The position numbers were made by a program, and so were the translations under genes. Under the pieces are notes generated by a model, which was not told where the DNA came from, searched no databases, and saw only the letters and a program-made list of their open reading frames with translations. Positions 43,163 to 52,108 of a DNA stretch of 64,000 nt are shown piece by piece (positions within the stretch are counted from its first letter, which is position 1; each line of letters starts with the position of its first letter). The stretch is from NCEH01 sp043195135 (GTDB lineage: Bacteria; Pseudomonadota; Alphaproteobacteria; Rhizobiales; Xanthobacteraceae), in the NCBI RefSeq assembly GCF_043195135.1, contig NZ_JBAFWP010000003.1. The stretch is one strand, 5' to 3'.

Positions 43163-43633
43163 TCAGAGCCGCAGCTTGGCATTCTCGCCGAGATCGGCGC
43201 GTTTCTCGCCGATGATGGCGGCGGCCATCTTGACCCCGGTCATGAGGGTGGAATCGCCCTGCCAATATTCCGCCTGTTCCGGCCGCACGCGCAGCAGCAC
43301 GGCATTGGGATCCTGCGGCCCTCCGGGAAAATACGCCTCCATGGCATTGTTCCAGATCTGCTTCAGCTTGGCCGGATCGCGGACGATTTCGGCCGTCCCG
43401 GAAACGGACAGGTAGAAATGATCGCCCGGGTCGGCGAACGCGACGCAGACCTGCGGATCGGCGCGGATCTCCTCGTCCTTCGCGGCGCGGCCATCGGTGA
43501 CGAACCAGATGGCATGGTCCTCCTCCCGCGCCACAGGCGCCATGGGGCGGGCGCGCAGGCGGGAACCGTCGCGGTCGATCAGCATGCAGGAATGGCGATC
43601 GGCCATTTCTTCCCAAAGCTCGTGGCTGTCCAT
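43163..43633 (-). CDS. pyridoxamine 5'-phosphate oxidase-fold general stress protein
   Basis: A 156-residue split-barrel flavin-binding protein of the GsiB/general stress protein 26 type: RARPMAPVAREEDHAIWFVTDG, CVAFADPGDHFYLSVSGTAEIV and YFPGGPQDPNAVLLRVRPEQAEYW. Such proteins bind FMN or FAD; no reaction is assigned. TMVG-type SD is AAGAGGAG before the ATG. Convergent with DUF423. Confidence 0.88.
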   Translation of the reverse strand: MDSHELWEEMADRHSCMLIDRDGSRLRARPMAPVAREEDHAIWFVTDGRAAKDEEIRADPQVCVAFADPGDHFYLSVSGTAEIVRDPAKLKQIWNNAMEAYFPGGPQDPNAVLLRVRPEQAEYWQGDSTLMTGVKMAAAIIGEKRADLGENAKLRL

Positions 43634-43713
43634 GGTGCATCTCCTCTTGAGGGCTCCAGGGCCAACGAATAGGGGCGGCCGGGGGTTCCCCCGGCAGATG
43701 CGTCGCGGCGTCC

Positions 43714-44394
43714 TCAGCGCGGCCGCCAGACGCAGGTGCGCTTGATCTCCATATCCTCCAGGTCGCGCGTGACGGGCACGGAATAGTCCGCCAGTTGCTC
43801 CAGCTCCGCCTTGGGAAGATAGGATCGGCCGGGATCGCCGATCAGCACCAGCGCGCCGCGCCGGGAGAGCGTGACCAGCCAGGCGAACACGCGCTCCGCC
43901 AGGTCGCGCTCATAGCAGATGTCGCCGGCGAGCACCGTGTCCCACCCCTCGTCCGTTCCGACCAGGTCGGTGCCGTGGACCGCCACCGCGACGCCGTTGG
44001 CCTGCGCGTTCAGCGCGATGGCGGCGAGCGCATAGGCATCGATGTCGGCGCAGACCACGTGCGCCGCGCCCGCCCGCGCGGCGGCGAGGCCCACGAGCCC
44101 GGAGCCGGAGGCGAAATCCAGCACCCGCCGTCCCGCGACCAGTTCGGGATGGTCGAGCACATGGCGCGCCAGCGCCTGCCCGCCCGCCCAGGCAAAGGCC
44201 CAGAACGGCGGCGGCAGGCCCATGGCGCCAAGCTCTTCCTCGGTGCGCTGCCAGAGCGGCACCGCCTCGTCGGCCACATGGAGGGAGAGTTCCGGCACCA
44301 GCGGCACGGGGCGCAGGCGCGTCTCGGCGCGCACGAAGGCCGTGGCATCGCCGGCGGTCGGATGGGGGCGGGGTGGGGATGTCGGTGCGCTCAC
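43714..44394 (-). CDS. SAM-dependent methyltransferase, ETFB-KMT/Nnt1-like
   Basis: A 226-residue class I methyltransferase: RRVLDFASGSGLVGLAAARAGAAHV (SAM loop), CADIDAYALAAIALNAQANG and VLAGDICYERDLAERVFAWL. PPPFWAFAWAGGQALARHVLDHPE is diagnostic of the group that includes the lysine methyltransferase of electron-transfer flavoprotein beta subunit in alphaproteobacteria and mitochondria. Target here is inferred. Start is either GTG at 44394 (AAGG upstream) or ATG at 44427. Confidence 0.82.
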   Translation of the reverse strand: MSAPTSPPRPHPTAGDATAFVRAETRLRPVPLVPELSLHVADEAVPLWQRTEEELGAMGLPPPFWAFAWAGGQALARHVLDHPELVAGRRVLDFASGSGLVGLAAARAGAAHVVCADIDAYALAAIALNAQANGVAVAVHGTDLVGTDEGWDTVLAGDICYERDLAERVFAWLVTLSRRGALVLIGDPGRSYLPKAELEQLADYSVPVTRDLEDMEIKRTCVWRPR

Positions 44395-44502
44395 GCCGCG
44401 ACCTTGGCCGCCCGCGGGGCACGCCACAAGGAAAACCGATGTCCCGCCTCAGGGAACTTCGCCCCATCCCCTGCATTTTCAATGGGAAACCGGCGCCGCC
44501 GG

Positions 44503-45579
44503 ATGCTGGACCCCGCCATGCCCCGTCGTTCTTCCCAGATGACCCGCCTTGCCCACAAGGCCGGCCTCGTGCTTGTCAGCCCCGATGCTCTCGTCTGGTC
44601 GCGCCGCAAGGCCGGGACCGGCTTCTCCTATCGCGACGAAACCGGCGCGCCGATCCGCGATGCCGGGATCGTGGCCCGCCTCGCCGCCCAGGCGGTGCCG
44701 CCCGCCTATCGGGACGTGCGCTATGCGCCCGATCCGCGCGCCCATCTCCAGGCCATCGGCCGCGACGCGGCGGGACGGCTGCAATATCGCTACCATCCGG
44801 ATTGGGAGAAGGTGCGCGAAGTGCTCAAGGCCCGGCGGCTGGCGAAGCTCGCGGATGCCCTGCCGACGCTGCGGCGCGCGCTCGGCCGGGCGCTCGCGGA
44901 GGCGGACGCCGACCAGGACCCCACCAAGGACTTCGCCCTCGCCGCGGTGATCGAGCTGGTCGCCCTCACCGCCATCCGCGCCGGCGGGGAAGCCTATGCC
45001 CGCGCACGCGGCACGCGCGGCGCCACGACCTTGCTGAAGTCGAATGTCGCGCGGGACGGCGACAAGGTCGTCATCCGCTTCAAGGCCAAGGGCGGGCAGA
45101 AGGTGGAAAAGGAGGTGTGCGTGGAACGCTTCGCGGCCGCCGTCGGCCGCCTGCAGCGCCTGCCGGGCCGCCGCCTGTTCCAGTATCGCGACGCCGAGGG
45201 CACGGTTCGCCCGGTGCGCGCGCCCGACGTGAACCAGGCGCTGAAGGCGATGTCGGGGGCGCCCATTTCGCTGAAGGATTTCCGCACGCTGATCGCATCC
45301 GCCAGCGTGCTTGAGACACTCGCGCGCGCCGCGCCCGCCGGCAGCGCCCGCGCGCGCCGTTCCCAGGTTCTGGAAGCGGTGCGCGACGCCGCCGAGGCGC
45401 TCGCGAACACGCCGACCGTCTGCCGCAAGAGCTATGTTCACGGCACCATCGTCACCGCCTTCGAGGACGGCGTCCTGGAGCGCTTTTCCGCCACCCTGAA
45501 GGGCTGCCGTTCACCCGCCCGGCGCGCCGAGGTGCTGGCGCAGATCGTCGCCACCTCGCGGCTGGAAGCGGCGGAGTGA
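44503..45579 (+). CDS. DNA topoisomerase IB
   Basis: A 358-residue type IB (eukaryote-like) topoisomerase, cutting one strand through a 3'-phosphotyrosine. The N-terminal clamp region ends RYHPDWEKVREVLKARRLAKL. The core has the Arg region AIRAGGEAYARARGTRGATTLL, Lys in FKAKGGQKVEK, Arg in KDFRT, and catalytic Tyr in CRKSYVHG. ATGs at 44503, 44518 and 44539 are all possible. Bacterial TopIB is typical for Rhizobiales and mostly accessory. Convergent with the EVE-domain gene. Confidence 0.93.
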   Translation: MLDPAMPRRSSQMTRLAHKAGLVLVSPDALVWSRRKAGTGFSYRDETGAPIRDAGIVARLAAQAVPPAYRDVRYAPDPRAHLQAIGRDAAGRLQYRYHPDWEKVREVLKARRLAKLADALPTLRRALGRALAEADADQDPTKDFALAAVIELVALTAIRAGGEAYARARGTRGATTLLKSNVARDGDKVVIRFKAKGGQKVEKEVCVERFAAAVGRLQRLPGRRLFQYRDAEGTVRPVRAPDVNQALKAMSGAPISLKDFRTLIASASVLETLARAAPAGSARARRSQVLEAVRDAAEALANTPTVCRKSYVHGTIVTAFEDGVLERFSATLKGCRSPARRAEVLAQIVATSRLEAAE

Positions 45580-45589
45580 GCGCCGCGCC

Positions 45590-46003
45590 TCACCCCTCGG
45601 CGAGCGCCAGCACCATGTCCCATTCCTCGTCCGTCACCGGCTGCACGGACAGGCGGGAGAATTTGATCAGCGCCATGTCCTGGAGGCGGGGATCGGCCTT
45701 GATGGTGGCGAGCGAGACCGGGTTCTTCAGCGGCTTCACCGCCTTCAGGTCCACCATCACGAACTTGCCCGTAGGGTCGGAAGGGTCGGGATAGGCCGCG
45801 CGGATCACCTCGACGATGCCGACGATCTCCTTGCCCTCGTTGGAATGATAGAAGAAGCCCTGGTCGCCCGGCGTCATGGCGAGCAGGTTCAGCTTGGCGG
45901 AATGATTGCGCACGCCGTCCCAATGGGTGCCCTTGGCGCCGGCTTTCACCTGCATCTCCCACGACCATTTGAACGGCTCGGATTTGTAGAGCCAGTGGGC
46001 CAT
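45590..46003 (-). CDS. EVE-domain protein
   Basis: A 137-residue single EVE domain (PUA-like): YKSEPFKWSWEMQ, HWDGVRNHSAKLNLLAMTPGDQGFFYHSN and IVGIVEVIRAAYPDP. EVE domains bind modified bases in DNA or RNA; stand-alone ones are common next to tsaD/gpsA loci in alphaproteobacteria, as here. Its tail ends 10 bp from topoisomerase IB. Confidence 0.9.
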   Translation of the reverse strand: MAHWLYKSEPFKWSWEMQVKAGAKGTHWDGVRNHSAKLNLLAMTPGDQGFFYHSNEGKEIVGIVEVIRAAYPDPSDPTGKFVMVDLKAVKPLKNPVSLATIKADPRLQDMALIKFSRLSVQPVTDEEWDMVLALAEG

Positions 46004-46180
46004 CGCGAAACTCCAGACGCCTGAATGCGCAAGCGTCTGCTCTAGCGAGCGGGCGGGGCGATTGGCAAGCCGGCCGAAGGCCGCGCCCGCGCTGCGTGTG
46101 GCGGGCGGCATTTTTTCCGCGCGGGACGGTTGTGCCCGGCTTGTCGCCTGATACCGTCGCCTCCCTTTTGGGAGGAATAA

Positions 46181-46480
46181 ATGGTCTACGAATCCGTTCT
46201 CATCCAGGTGACGCCCGGCCAGGAAGCCGATTTCGAAGCCGGCGCGACCAAGGCCGTCGCCTTGTTCCAGAACGCCCGCGGCTGCCGCGCCATGCGCCTC
46301 GACCGCTCGGTGGAGACGCCGACCCATTATACGCTGGTGGTGGAATGGGACAGCGTGGACGACCACATGATCCATTTCCGCGAATCGCCCGCCTTCAAGG
46401 AATGGCGCGCGCTGGTGAGCCCGTATTTCGCGGCCGCCCCGCAGATGGAGCATCGCCACACGGTGGTGAAGGGCTTCTGA
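46181..46480 (+). CDS. antibiotic-biosynthesis-monooxygenase (ABM)-fold protein
   Basis: A 99-residue dimeric alpha+beta barrel protein (VYESVLIQVTPGQEADFEAG, THYTLVVEWDSVDDHMIHFRESPAFKEWRALV, ending MEHRHTVVKGF). ABM-family enzymes oxidise quinols or degrade haem, but many short ones are uncharacterised. GGGAGG precedes the ATG. Divergent from the EVE gene. Confidence 0.82.
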   Translation: MVYESVLIQVTPGQEADFEAGATKAVALFQNARGCRAMRLDRSVETPTHYTLVVEWDSVDDHMIHFRESPAFKEWRALVSPYFAAAPQMEHRHTVVKGF

Positions 46481-46522
46481 TCCGTTTCGAGCGAAGTCGC
46501 CACCGGTTCGCGTGAAGAATGC

Positions 46523-46630
46523 GTCATGGCCGGGCGGGTCCCGGCCATCCACGGCGCGCCGATTGCGCGATCCTTGAAAATCCGGCGCCAGCGGGTCCGC
46601 GTGGATGCGCGGGTCAAGCCCGCGCACGAC
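46523..46630. repeat. palindromic intergenic element (REP/RIME-like)
   Basis: Two inverted arms of 31 bp, at 46523-46553 (GTCATGGCCGGGCGGGTCCC...) and 46600-46630 (rev. complement starts GTCGTGCGCGGGCTTG...), enclose 46 bp. Each arm is itself palindromic around CCGGGC..GCCCGG. A single related arm occurs at 59567-59597. Typical of alphaproteobacterial intergenic palindromes. It fills the gap between the ABM gene and gpsA. Confidence 0.7.
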
Positions 46631-46674
46631 CATCGGTCACCTGAAGACTGTCCCCTGAAGACGTTTGATCCAGC

Positions 46675-47676
46675 CTACCCCCCGCCGGTCTCGGAGCGTT
46701 GCGGGCGGGCCATCAGCGCATCGATCGCCCCGGCGATGGTGAGCCGGCCCGCCAGCACCGCATCGACCGCCGCGCAGATGGGCATGTCCACGCCGCGCGC
46801 GCGCGCCATGTCCACCAGCACGGCGGCGGTATGGGCGCCTTCCGCGAGCTTGCCTTCGCCGGCCCGGCCCTCGCCCAGCGCCAGGCCGAGGGCGAAATTG
46901 CGCGATTGCGGGCCCGAGGCGGTGAGAATGAGATCGCCCAAGCCCGCGAGCCCCGTGAGCGTTTCCGCCTGCGCGCCGAACGCCCGGCCGAAGCGCAGCA
47001 GCTCGGCAAAGCCCCGCGCCGTGAGTGCCGCGCCCGCGCTCGCGCCGAGCCTGCGCCCCGCGACGATGCCGGCGGCGATGGCGAGCACGTTTTTCGCCGC
47101 CCCGCCGATCTCGACACCCCGCACATCGGTGGAATGATAGAGGCGGAAGGTCGGCCCGCCCAGCGCATCCGCCAGCGCCTGCGCGAGCCCCGAATCGGCG
47201 GCGGCGAGCGTCACGGCGGTGGGCAGGCCGGCGGCGACATCATGGGCGAAGCTCGGGCCGGAGAGCACCGCCGCGCGGCCGTGCGGCAGGGCTGTGGCGA
47301 TCACCTCGCTCATGAAGGCGCCGGTGCTCCGCTCGATGCCCTTGGCGCAGGAGACCAGCGGGGTTCCAGGGGCGACGCCCGGGCCGAGGTCCGCCAGCAC
47401 CTCCCGCAGGGCCTGCGCCGGCACCACCAGCAGCAGCGCATCGCAGGGGATGAGATCGTCGCGCCGCGCGGTCACGCGCACGCCGGGTTCGAGCGCAATG
47501 CCCGGCAGGCCGCGCACATTCTCGCGCCGCGCCTCCATGTCCGCCGCCTGTTCCGCATTGCGCGCATGGAGCGTCACGCTCCGCCCGGCGCGGGCCGCCA
47601 CATTGGCGAGCGCCGTGCCCCAGGCCCCGGCGCCCACCACGCCGATGCGGGAAAAATCAGATGCGGCCTGCGCCAT
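46675..47676 (-). CDS. gpsA: NAD(P)-dependent glycerol-3-phosphate dehydrogenase
   Basis: A 333-residue enzyme that reduces dihydroxyacetone phosphate to sn-glycerol 3-phosphate for phospholipid synthesis. The NAD loop VGAGAWGTALA is at the N-terminus; SCAKGIE and LSGPSFAHDVAAGLPTAVTLA follow, then the catalytic Lys in EIGGAAKNVLAIAAGI. It lies 18 bp after tsaD in a conserved tsaD-gpsA pair; a 13-bp tandem duplication occupies that junction. Confidence 0.96.
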   Translation of the reverse strand: MAQAASDFSRIGVVGAGAWGTALANVAARAGRSVTLHARNAEQAADMEARRENVRGLPGIALEPGVRVTARRDDLIPCDALLLVVPAQALREVLADLGPGVAPGTPLVSCAKGIERSTGAFMSEVIATALPHGRAAVLSGPSFAHDVAAGLPTAVTLAAADSGLAQALADALGGPTFRLYHSTDVRGVEIGGAAKNVLAIAAGIVAGRRLGASAGAALTARGFAELLRFGRAFGAQAETLTGLAGLGDLILTASGPQSRNFALGLALGEGRAGEGKLAEGAHTAAVLVDMARARGVDMPICAAVDAVLAGRLTIAGAIDALMARPQRSETGGG

Positions 47677-47677
47677 G

Positions 47678-47703
47678 TCTCTCAGGCCTTTCTCTCAGGC
47701 CTT
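47678..47703. repeat. 13-bp tandem duplication between tsaD and gpsA
   Basis: TCTCTCAGGCCTT (47678-47690 and 47691-47703) is duplicated exactly. On the gene strand each copy has AAGGCCTGAGAGA: the first holds the tsaD TGA, the second the ribosome site (GAGAGAC) of gpsA. Confidence 0.85.
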
Positions 47704-48756
47704 GGCGCCGGTGGACGCGGGATCGAGCGGCCAGCGGGCGCGCGGGCTGATGCTCAGGGGATCGGTGAGCCCGCGCGAGAGCCGCTCGGCCCCCGCCCAG
47801 GCGATCATGGCGCCGTTGTCGGTGCACAATTCCGGCGGCGGCACGGCCATGCGCGTGCCGAGATCCACCGCCGTGCGCTGAAGCGCCTCGCGGATCGCGG
47901 CATTCGCGCCGACCCCACCGGCCACCACCAGCGCGGTCGGCCCGCATCCGACGAGATCGCGGAACGCCCGCGCCCCGGCGCGCACCCGGTCGGCGATCAG
48001 ATCCACCACCGCCGCCTGGAACGAGGCGCACAGATCGTACACGTCCTGGTCCGACAGCGGGGCGAGGCGATCCGCCTCCAGCCGCACGGCGGTCTTGAGG
48101 CCGGAGAGCGAGAAGTCCGGCTCGCGCCGCCCCAGCATGGGACGGGGGAAGGCAAAGCGATGGGCATCGCCGCGCCGCGCCATCTGCTCCACCTGCGGCC
48201 CGCCGGGATAGGGCAGGCTCAGCATCTTCGCCACCTTGTCGAAGGCCTCGCCCACGGCATCGTCGAGCGTGGTGCCGAGGCGGCGATAGCGGCCGATATC
48301 CTCCACCGCCAGCAATTGGGTATGCCCGCCGGAGACCAGCAGCAGCAGATAGGGAAAGGCGACGCCATCCGTGAGCCGTGCGGTGAGCGCATGCGCCTCC
48401 AGATGGTTCACCGCCACCAGGGGGCGGCGCGTGGACAGGGCGATGGCCTTGGCGGTGGTGAGGCCGACGATCACCCCGCCGATCAGCCCCGGCCCGGCGG
48501 CGGCGGCCACGGCGGCGAGATTGGCGAAGTTCAGGCCGGCCGCCCGCATGGCCTCGGCGATGACGATGTCGAGCACTTCCACATGGGCGCGGGCGGCGAT
48601 TTCGGGCACCACGCCGCCATAGGGGGAATGCTCCTCCACCTGGGTGCGGATCACGTTCGCGAGCACATGCCCGGCCCCGGAGGGCGCGCGCGCGACCACC
48701 GCCGCCGAGGTTTCGTCGCATGTGGTCTCGATGCCGAGCACTAGCAGATCCGCCAC
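47695..48756 (-). CDS. tsaD: tRNA threonylcarbamoyltransferase TsaD
   Basis: A 353-residue Kae1/Qri7-family protein that installs t6A at position 37 of ANN-decoding tRNAs with TsaB/E. The start is GTG after GGAGGATAAA, giving VADLLVLGIETTCDETS. The metal histidines are in AVNHLEAHAL; SGGHTQL and GGVGAN follow. A methionine start much further upstream is unnecessary. Divergent from hemC with about 100 bp between them. Confidence 0.95.
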   Translation of the reverse strand: MADLLVLGIETTCDETSAAVVARAPSGAGHVLANVIRTQVEEHSPYGGVVPEIAARAHVEVLDIVIAEAMRAAGLNFANLAAVAAAAGPGLIGGVIVGLTTAKAIALSTRRPLVAVNHLEAHALTARLTDGVAFPYLLLLVSGGHTQLLAVEDIGRYRRLGTTLDDAVGEAFDKVAKMLSLPYPGGPQVEQMARRGDAHRFAFPRPMLGRREPDFSLSGLKTAVRLEADRLAPLSDQDVYDLCASFQAAVVDLIADRVRAGARAFRDLVGCGPTALVVAGGVGANAAIREALQRTAVDLGTRMAVPPPELCTDNGAMIAWAGAERLSRGLTDPLSISPRARWPLDPASTGAKA

Positions 48757-48853
48757 TTTATCCTCCAGACCGGCCCTTGCGCCGGGGGCCCTGCGGCCTG
48801 CGCCGCCACGCCGCTCTATGCCATTGCGATTCCGGCTATCATTGTACGCGCCA

Positions 48854-49834
48854 ATGACACAAGAGACGAACCCCTCCCCCATGTCCTCTTCCGATGCGTC
48901 TTCCTCCCCCGTCCGTTCGCCCCGCCTTGCGATCGGCACCCGCGGCAGCGCGCTCGCCCTGTGGCAGGCCCATGCCGTGCGCGACGCCTTGGCCGCGGCC
49001 CTCGCCCGCCCGGCGGAGAGCATCGCCATCGAGATCATCCGCACCTCGGGCGATGCGATCCAGGATCGCGCGCTCTCCGAAGCCGGCGGCAAGGGGCTGT
49101 TCACCAAGGAGATCGAGGAAGCCCTGCTCGACGGGCGCATCGATCTCGCCGTCCATTCGGCCAAGGATGTGGCGACCTTTCTGCCCGACGGCCTGCATCT
49201 GGCCGGCTATCTCCCCCGCGCCGACGTGCGCGACGCGCTGATCCTGCGCGGGGGGGCGAGCCTCTCCGACCTCAAGCCCGGCGCCCTCATCGGCACCGCC
49301 TCGCTGCGGCGCGAGGCGCAGTTGCGGCGCAAGCGGCCGGACCTCCAGGTGCAATTGCTGCGCGGCAATGTGCAGACCCGCCTCGCCAAGGTGCGCTCCG
49401 GCACGTTCGACGGCACCTTGCTGGCGCTCGCCGGCCTCACCCGGCTCGGGCTGGCCCACGAGGCGAGCGCGATCCTCGACACCGCCGATTTCCTGCCCGC
49501 CGTGGGCCAGGGCGCGGTCGCCATCGAGTGCCGGATCGCCGATGAAGCCACCAACGCGGCCATCGCCGCCGTCACCTGCCGCGCCACCGGCATCGCGCTC
49601 GCCGCCGAGCGCGCCTTCCTCGCGGCGCTGGACGGCTCCTGCCGCACCCCCATCGCCGCGCTCGCGACCCTGGATGGGGAGCGCGTGCGCCTGCGCGGCC
49701 TGGTGCTCTCTCCGGACGGGCGCGACGCCGCCGAGGCCGATTCCAGCGCCCCCGCAGCCGATGCTGCGCGGCTCGGTGCCGACATGGGTGCCGGCTTGCG
49801 CACCAGCGCGCCGGCGCGGGCGCTCGGGCTTTAG
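48854..49834 (+). CDS. hemC: porphobilinogen deaminase (hydroxymethylbilane synthase)
   Basis: A 326-residue enzyme that polymerises four porphobilinogens. RLAIGTRGSALALWQA opens the fold; the catalytic Asp is in VHSAKDV; the dipyrromethane cofactor Cys is in LDGSCRTPIAA. An internal ATG at 48881 is an alternative start (317 residues). The gene begins the hemC-hemD-mic60-hemY block. Confidence 0.95.
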   Translation: MTQETNPSPMSSSDASSSPVRSPRLAIGTRGSALALWQAHAVRDALAAALARPAESIAIEIIRTSGDAIQDRALSEAGGKGLFTKEIEEALLDGRIDLAVHSAKDVATFLPDGLHLAGYLPRADVRDALILRGGASLSDLKPGALIGTASLRREAQLRRKRPDLQVQLLRGNVQTRLAKVRSGTFDGTLLALAGLTRLGLAHEASAILDTADFLPAVGQGAVAIECRIADEATNAAIAAVTCRATGIALAAERAFLAALDGSCRTPIAALATLDGERVRLRGLVLSPDGRDAAEADSSAPAADAARLGADMGAGLRTSAPARALGL

Positions 49835-49983
49835 GCTCCGCGGCGGCGCGTGCGCGGCACCGCCAGGGCGGCCCGGGGCGGGGCGGGGCGGGGCGGGAAA
49901 GGCGCCCGCCGGGGGACGCGACATCCCGCATGGACCCTTTACCCCCGATCCCGCTATCGTGGGCACGAAACCCAGGTCTCGCC

Positions 49984-50703
49984 ATGCCCCTCGCCGTCCG
50001 CCCCCAGCGCATCCTGCTGACCCGCCCGGAACCCGGCGCGGCGCGCACGCGGGCGCGGCTGGAGGCGCTCGGGCATAGGGTGGTGAGCGATCCCATGCTG
50101 CGCTTCAGCGAAACCGGGGCGCCGCTGCCGCGCGGTCCGTTTTCCGCCCTCGCCTTCACCAGCGCCCATGGCGTGCGGGCGCTCGCCGCCCGGCCGCAGG
50201 CGAGCGCGCTGCGCGGCCTGCCGGTGTTCGTCGTGGGCGCGCGCACCGGCGCCCAGGCGCGGCGCGCGGGCTTTTCCCATGTGATCGAGGCGGACGGGAA
50301 CGTCGAGGCGCTCGCCGCCCTCCTGGCCGCCCGCCTCGCGCCGGGCGCCCGCATCCTGCACGCCGCCGGCGCCGATCGCGCGGGCGACCTTGCGGCGCTG
50401 CTCGGACGCCACCATCTGCCGGTCGCGCTGTGCGTGCTCTATGCCATGGTTCCCGCGCAAAGCCTTGCGCCTGAAACGCGCGAGGCGCTGGTCCAGGGCC
50501 AGATCGACACCGCCTTGCATTATTCCACCCGCAGCGCGCAAACCCTGCTTCATTGCGTCGCTGCGAACGGCGTTAAGGAACTGTTACGGGCTTTGCGGCA
50601 CTTGTGCTTGTCGCCGGCCATCGCCGCGCCGCTGGCCGCCGCCGGCTGCACGGTGGAGATCGCCAAGGCGGCCGAAGAGGACGCGCTGCTGACTTTGCTG
50701 TAA
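49984..50703 (+). CDS. hemD: uroporphyrinogen-III synthase
   Basis: A 239-residue HemD; the sequence is poorly conserved as usual, but ILLTRPEPGAARTRARLEALGH, FTSAHGVRAL, VFVVGARTGAQARRAGF and HYSTRSAQTLLHCV are characteristic. Closes the linear tetrapyrrole. It follows hemC by about 150 bp and precedes the mitofilin gene, a conserved alphaproteobacterial order. Confidence 0.9.
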   Translation: MPLAVRPQRILLTRPEPGAARTRARLEALGHRVVSDPMLRFSETGAPLPRGPFSALAFTSAHGVRALAARPQASALRGLPVFVVGARTGAQARRAGFSHVIEADGNVEALAALLAARLAPGARILHAAGADRAGDLAALLGRHHLPVALCVLYAMVPAQSLAPETREALVQGQIDTALHYSTRSAQTLLHCVAANGVKELLRALRHLCLSPAIAAPLAAAGCTVEIAKAAEEDALLTLL

Positions 50704-50782
50704 GGCAGAGGCGAGCGGCCGGCCGATCGCGGCCCGAACATTTGTCACCGGCCCGCCGGGAACCAAGAATACGAGGAGGCCC

Positions 50783-52108
50783 ATGGCGCACGACGATCCG
50801 ACCCGCGAGGATACGGCCCGTCCGAAGGCGGACCCGGCCACCGGCTCTCCCGCGACAGGCCCGGCCGAAGGGGCCGCCGCGCCGAGCGAGGCGGGGCACG
50901 TGGGCCCCTCCGCCGCCACGCACGAGCCCCCGGACGCCGCGCAGGTCGGTGCGCCCGCGCCCTCCGCGGACCTCGCGCCCGCCGATGCGGCCGCGCACCG
51001 GGCCGCGCCCGACGGCACCATGGACGATCCCCTGCCCCCCGCGCCGCCGCCCGCGCCGAGCGGCGAAACCCCGCCCGATGCGGCAAAGGCGGCCGACGAG
51101 GCGGCATTCGACACCGCCCAGCCCATGCTCATCGCTCCGCCCGCCCCGGCGGCGCACGGCGCCTCGCCCTGGCTCGCGCTGCTGCTCGGCACGCTGGGCG
51201 GCGCGGTGGTATCGGCGCTGGTGGTCTATGGGCTGTCCTCGCGCCTCGGAGCGGTCAGCGTGAGCGACGAGCTTCAACCCGTGGCGGCCCGTGTCGCGGC
51301 GCTGGAAGCACGGGGCGCGGCGGATCCACGCGCCGTGGCGGCTTTGACCCAGCGGGTGGACAAGATCGAGGCCGCCGCCGCGCAGCAGCCCTCGCCGGAG
51401 CAGGAGCGCGCCCTTTTCGCCCAGGCCCAGGCGGATATCGCCACGCTGCGCCAGGGCCAGCAGAGCCTTCAGGGCGCGGTCAAGGACGCGGCGACCGCCG
51501 CCGCCGGCGCCAGCCAGCAAATGACCGCTCTCAGCGCCCGGGTCGACCAGTCGGTGGCCGCATCCACCTCCGCGAGCCGCGCGGCTGCCGCCATCGCGGT
51601 GCTGGCGGTGCTGAACGATGCCATCGTGTCCGGCCGTCCGTTCGCGGCGGAGCTGGACGCCGCGCGCGTCGTGCTCGGCACCACGGCGGGCACGCTCGAT
51701 CCCTTCGCGGCGGTGGCGGGGGTCGGCTTTTCTCCGCCCGCGAAGCTCGCGAGCCGCTTGCAGCAGGCAGCGGCGGACATCGGATCGGGCGCGAGCCCGG
51801 CGGAGGCGACCTCCCCGGCCGGCAGCGTGGTCAATCGCCTGCTCTCCAGCGCCGAGAGCCTGGTCAAGGTGCGCCCCGCCGACACCGCGCCCACGCCCGA
51901 GGTGCAGGCGACGCTCGACCAGGCCCTCACCGCTTTGCGCGCCGGAGATTTCGAGGCCACGCTTGCGCGGCTCGACATGCTGCCCCAGGGCATGAAGGAC
52001 AAGCTCACGTCCCTGATCGCCGAGATCCAGCAACGCCGCAACGCAGCCAATGCGGTCGGCGTGCTCTATCTCCAGGCCCTCGCCGCCATTTCCGGGAAAG
52101 TGCCGTGA
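50783..52108 (+). CDS. mitofilin-family protein (bacterial Mic60)
   Basis: A 441-residue inner-membrane protein. Residues 1-125 are an acidic Pro/Ala-rich cytoplasmic tail, 129-152 one membrane span (LALLLGTLGGAVVSALVVYGLSS), 155-280 a predicted coiled coil (VAALEARGAADPRAVAALTQ, many Gln/Ala), and 340-441 the C-terminal mitofilin domain (LARLDMLPQGMKDKLTSLIAEI). This is the alphaproteobacterial homologue of mitochondrial MICOS subunit Mic60, known to sit next to hemD/hemY and to shape intracytoplasmic membranes in phototrophs. The stop overlaps hemY by four bases (GTGA). Confidence 0.88.
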   Translation: MAHDDPTREDTARPKADPATGSPATGPAEGAAAPSEAGHVGPSAATHEPPDAAQVGAPAPSADLAPADAAAHRAAPDGTMDDPLPPAPPPAPSGETPPDAAKAADEAAFDTAQPMLIAPPAPAAHGASPWLALLLGTLGGAVVSALVVYGLSSRLGAVSVSDELQPVAARVAALEARGAADPRAVAALTQRVDKIEAAAAQQPSPEQERALFAQAQADIATLRQGQQSLQGAVKDAATAAAGASQQMTALSARVDQSVAASTSASRAAAAIAVLAVLNDAIVSGRPFAAELDAARVVLGTTAGTLDPFAAVAGVGFSPPAKLASRLQQAAADIGSGASPAEATSPAGSVVNRLLSSAESLVKVRPADTAPTPEVQATLDQALTALRAGDFEATLARLDMLPQGMKDKLTSLIAEIQQRRNAANAVGVLYLQALAAISGKVP

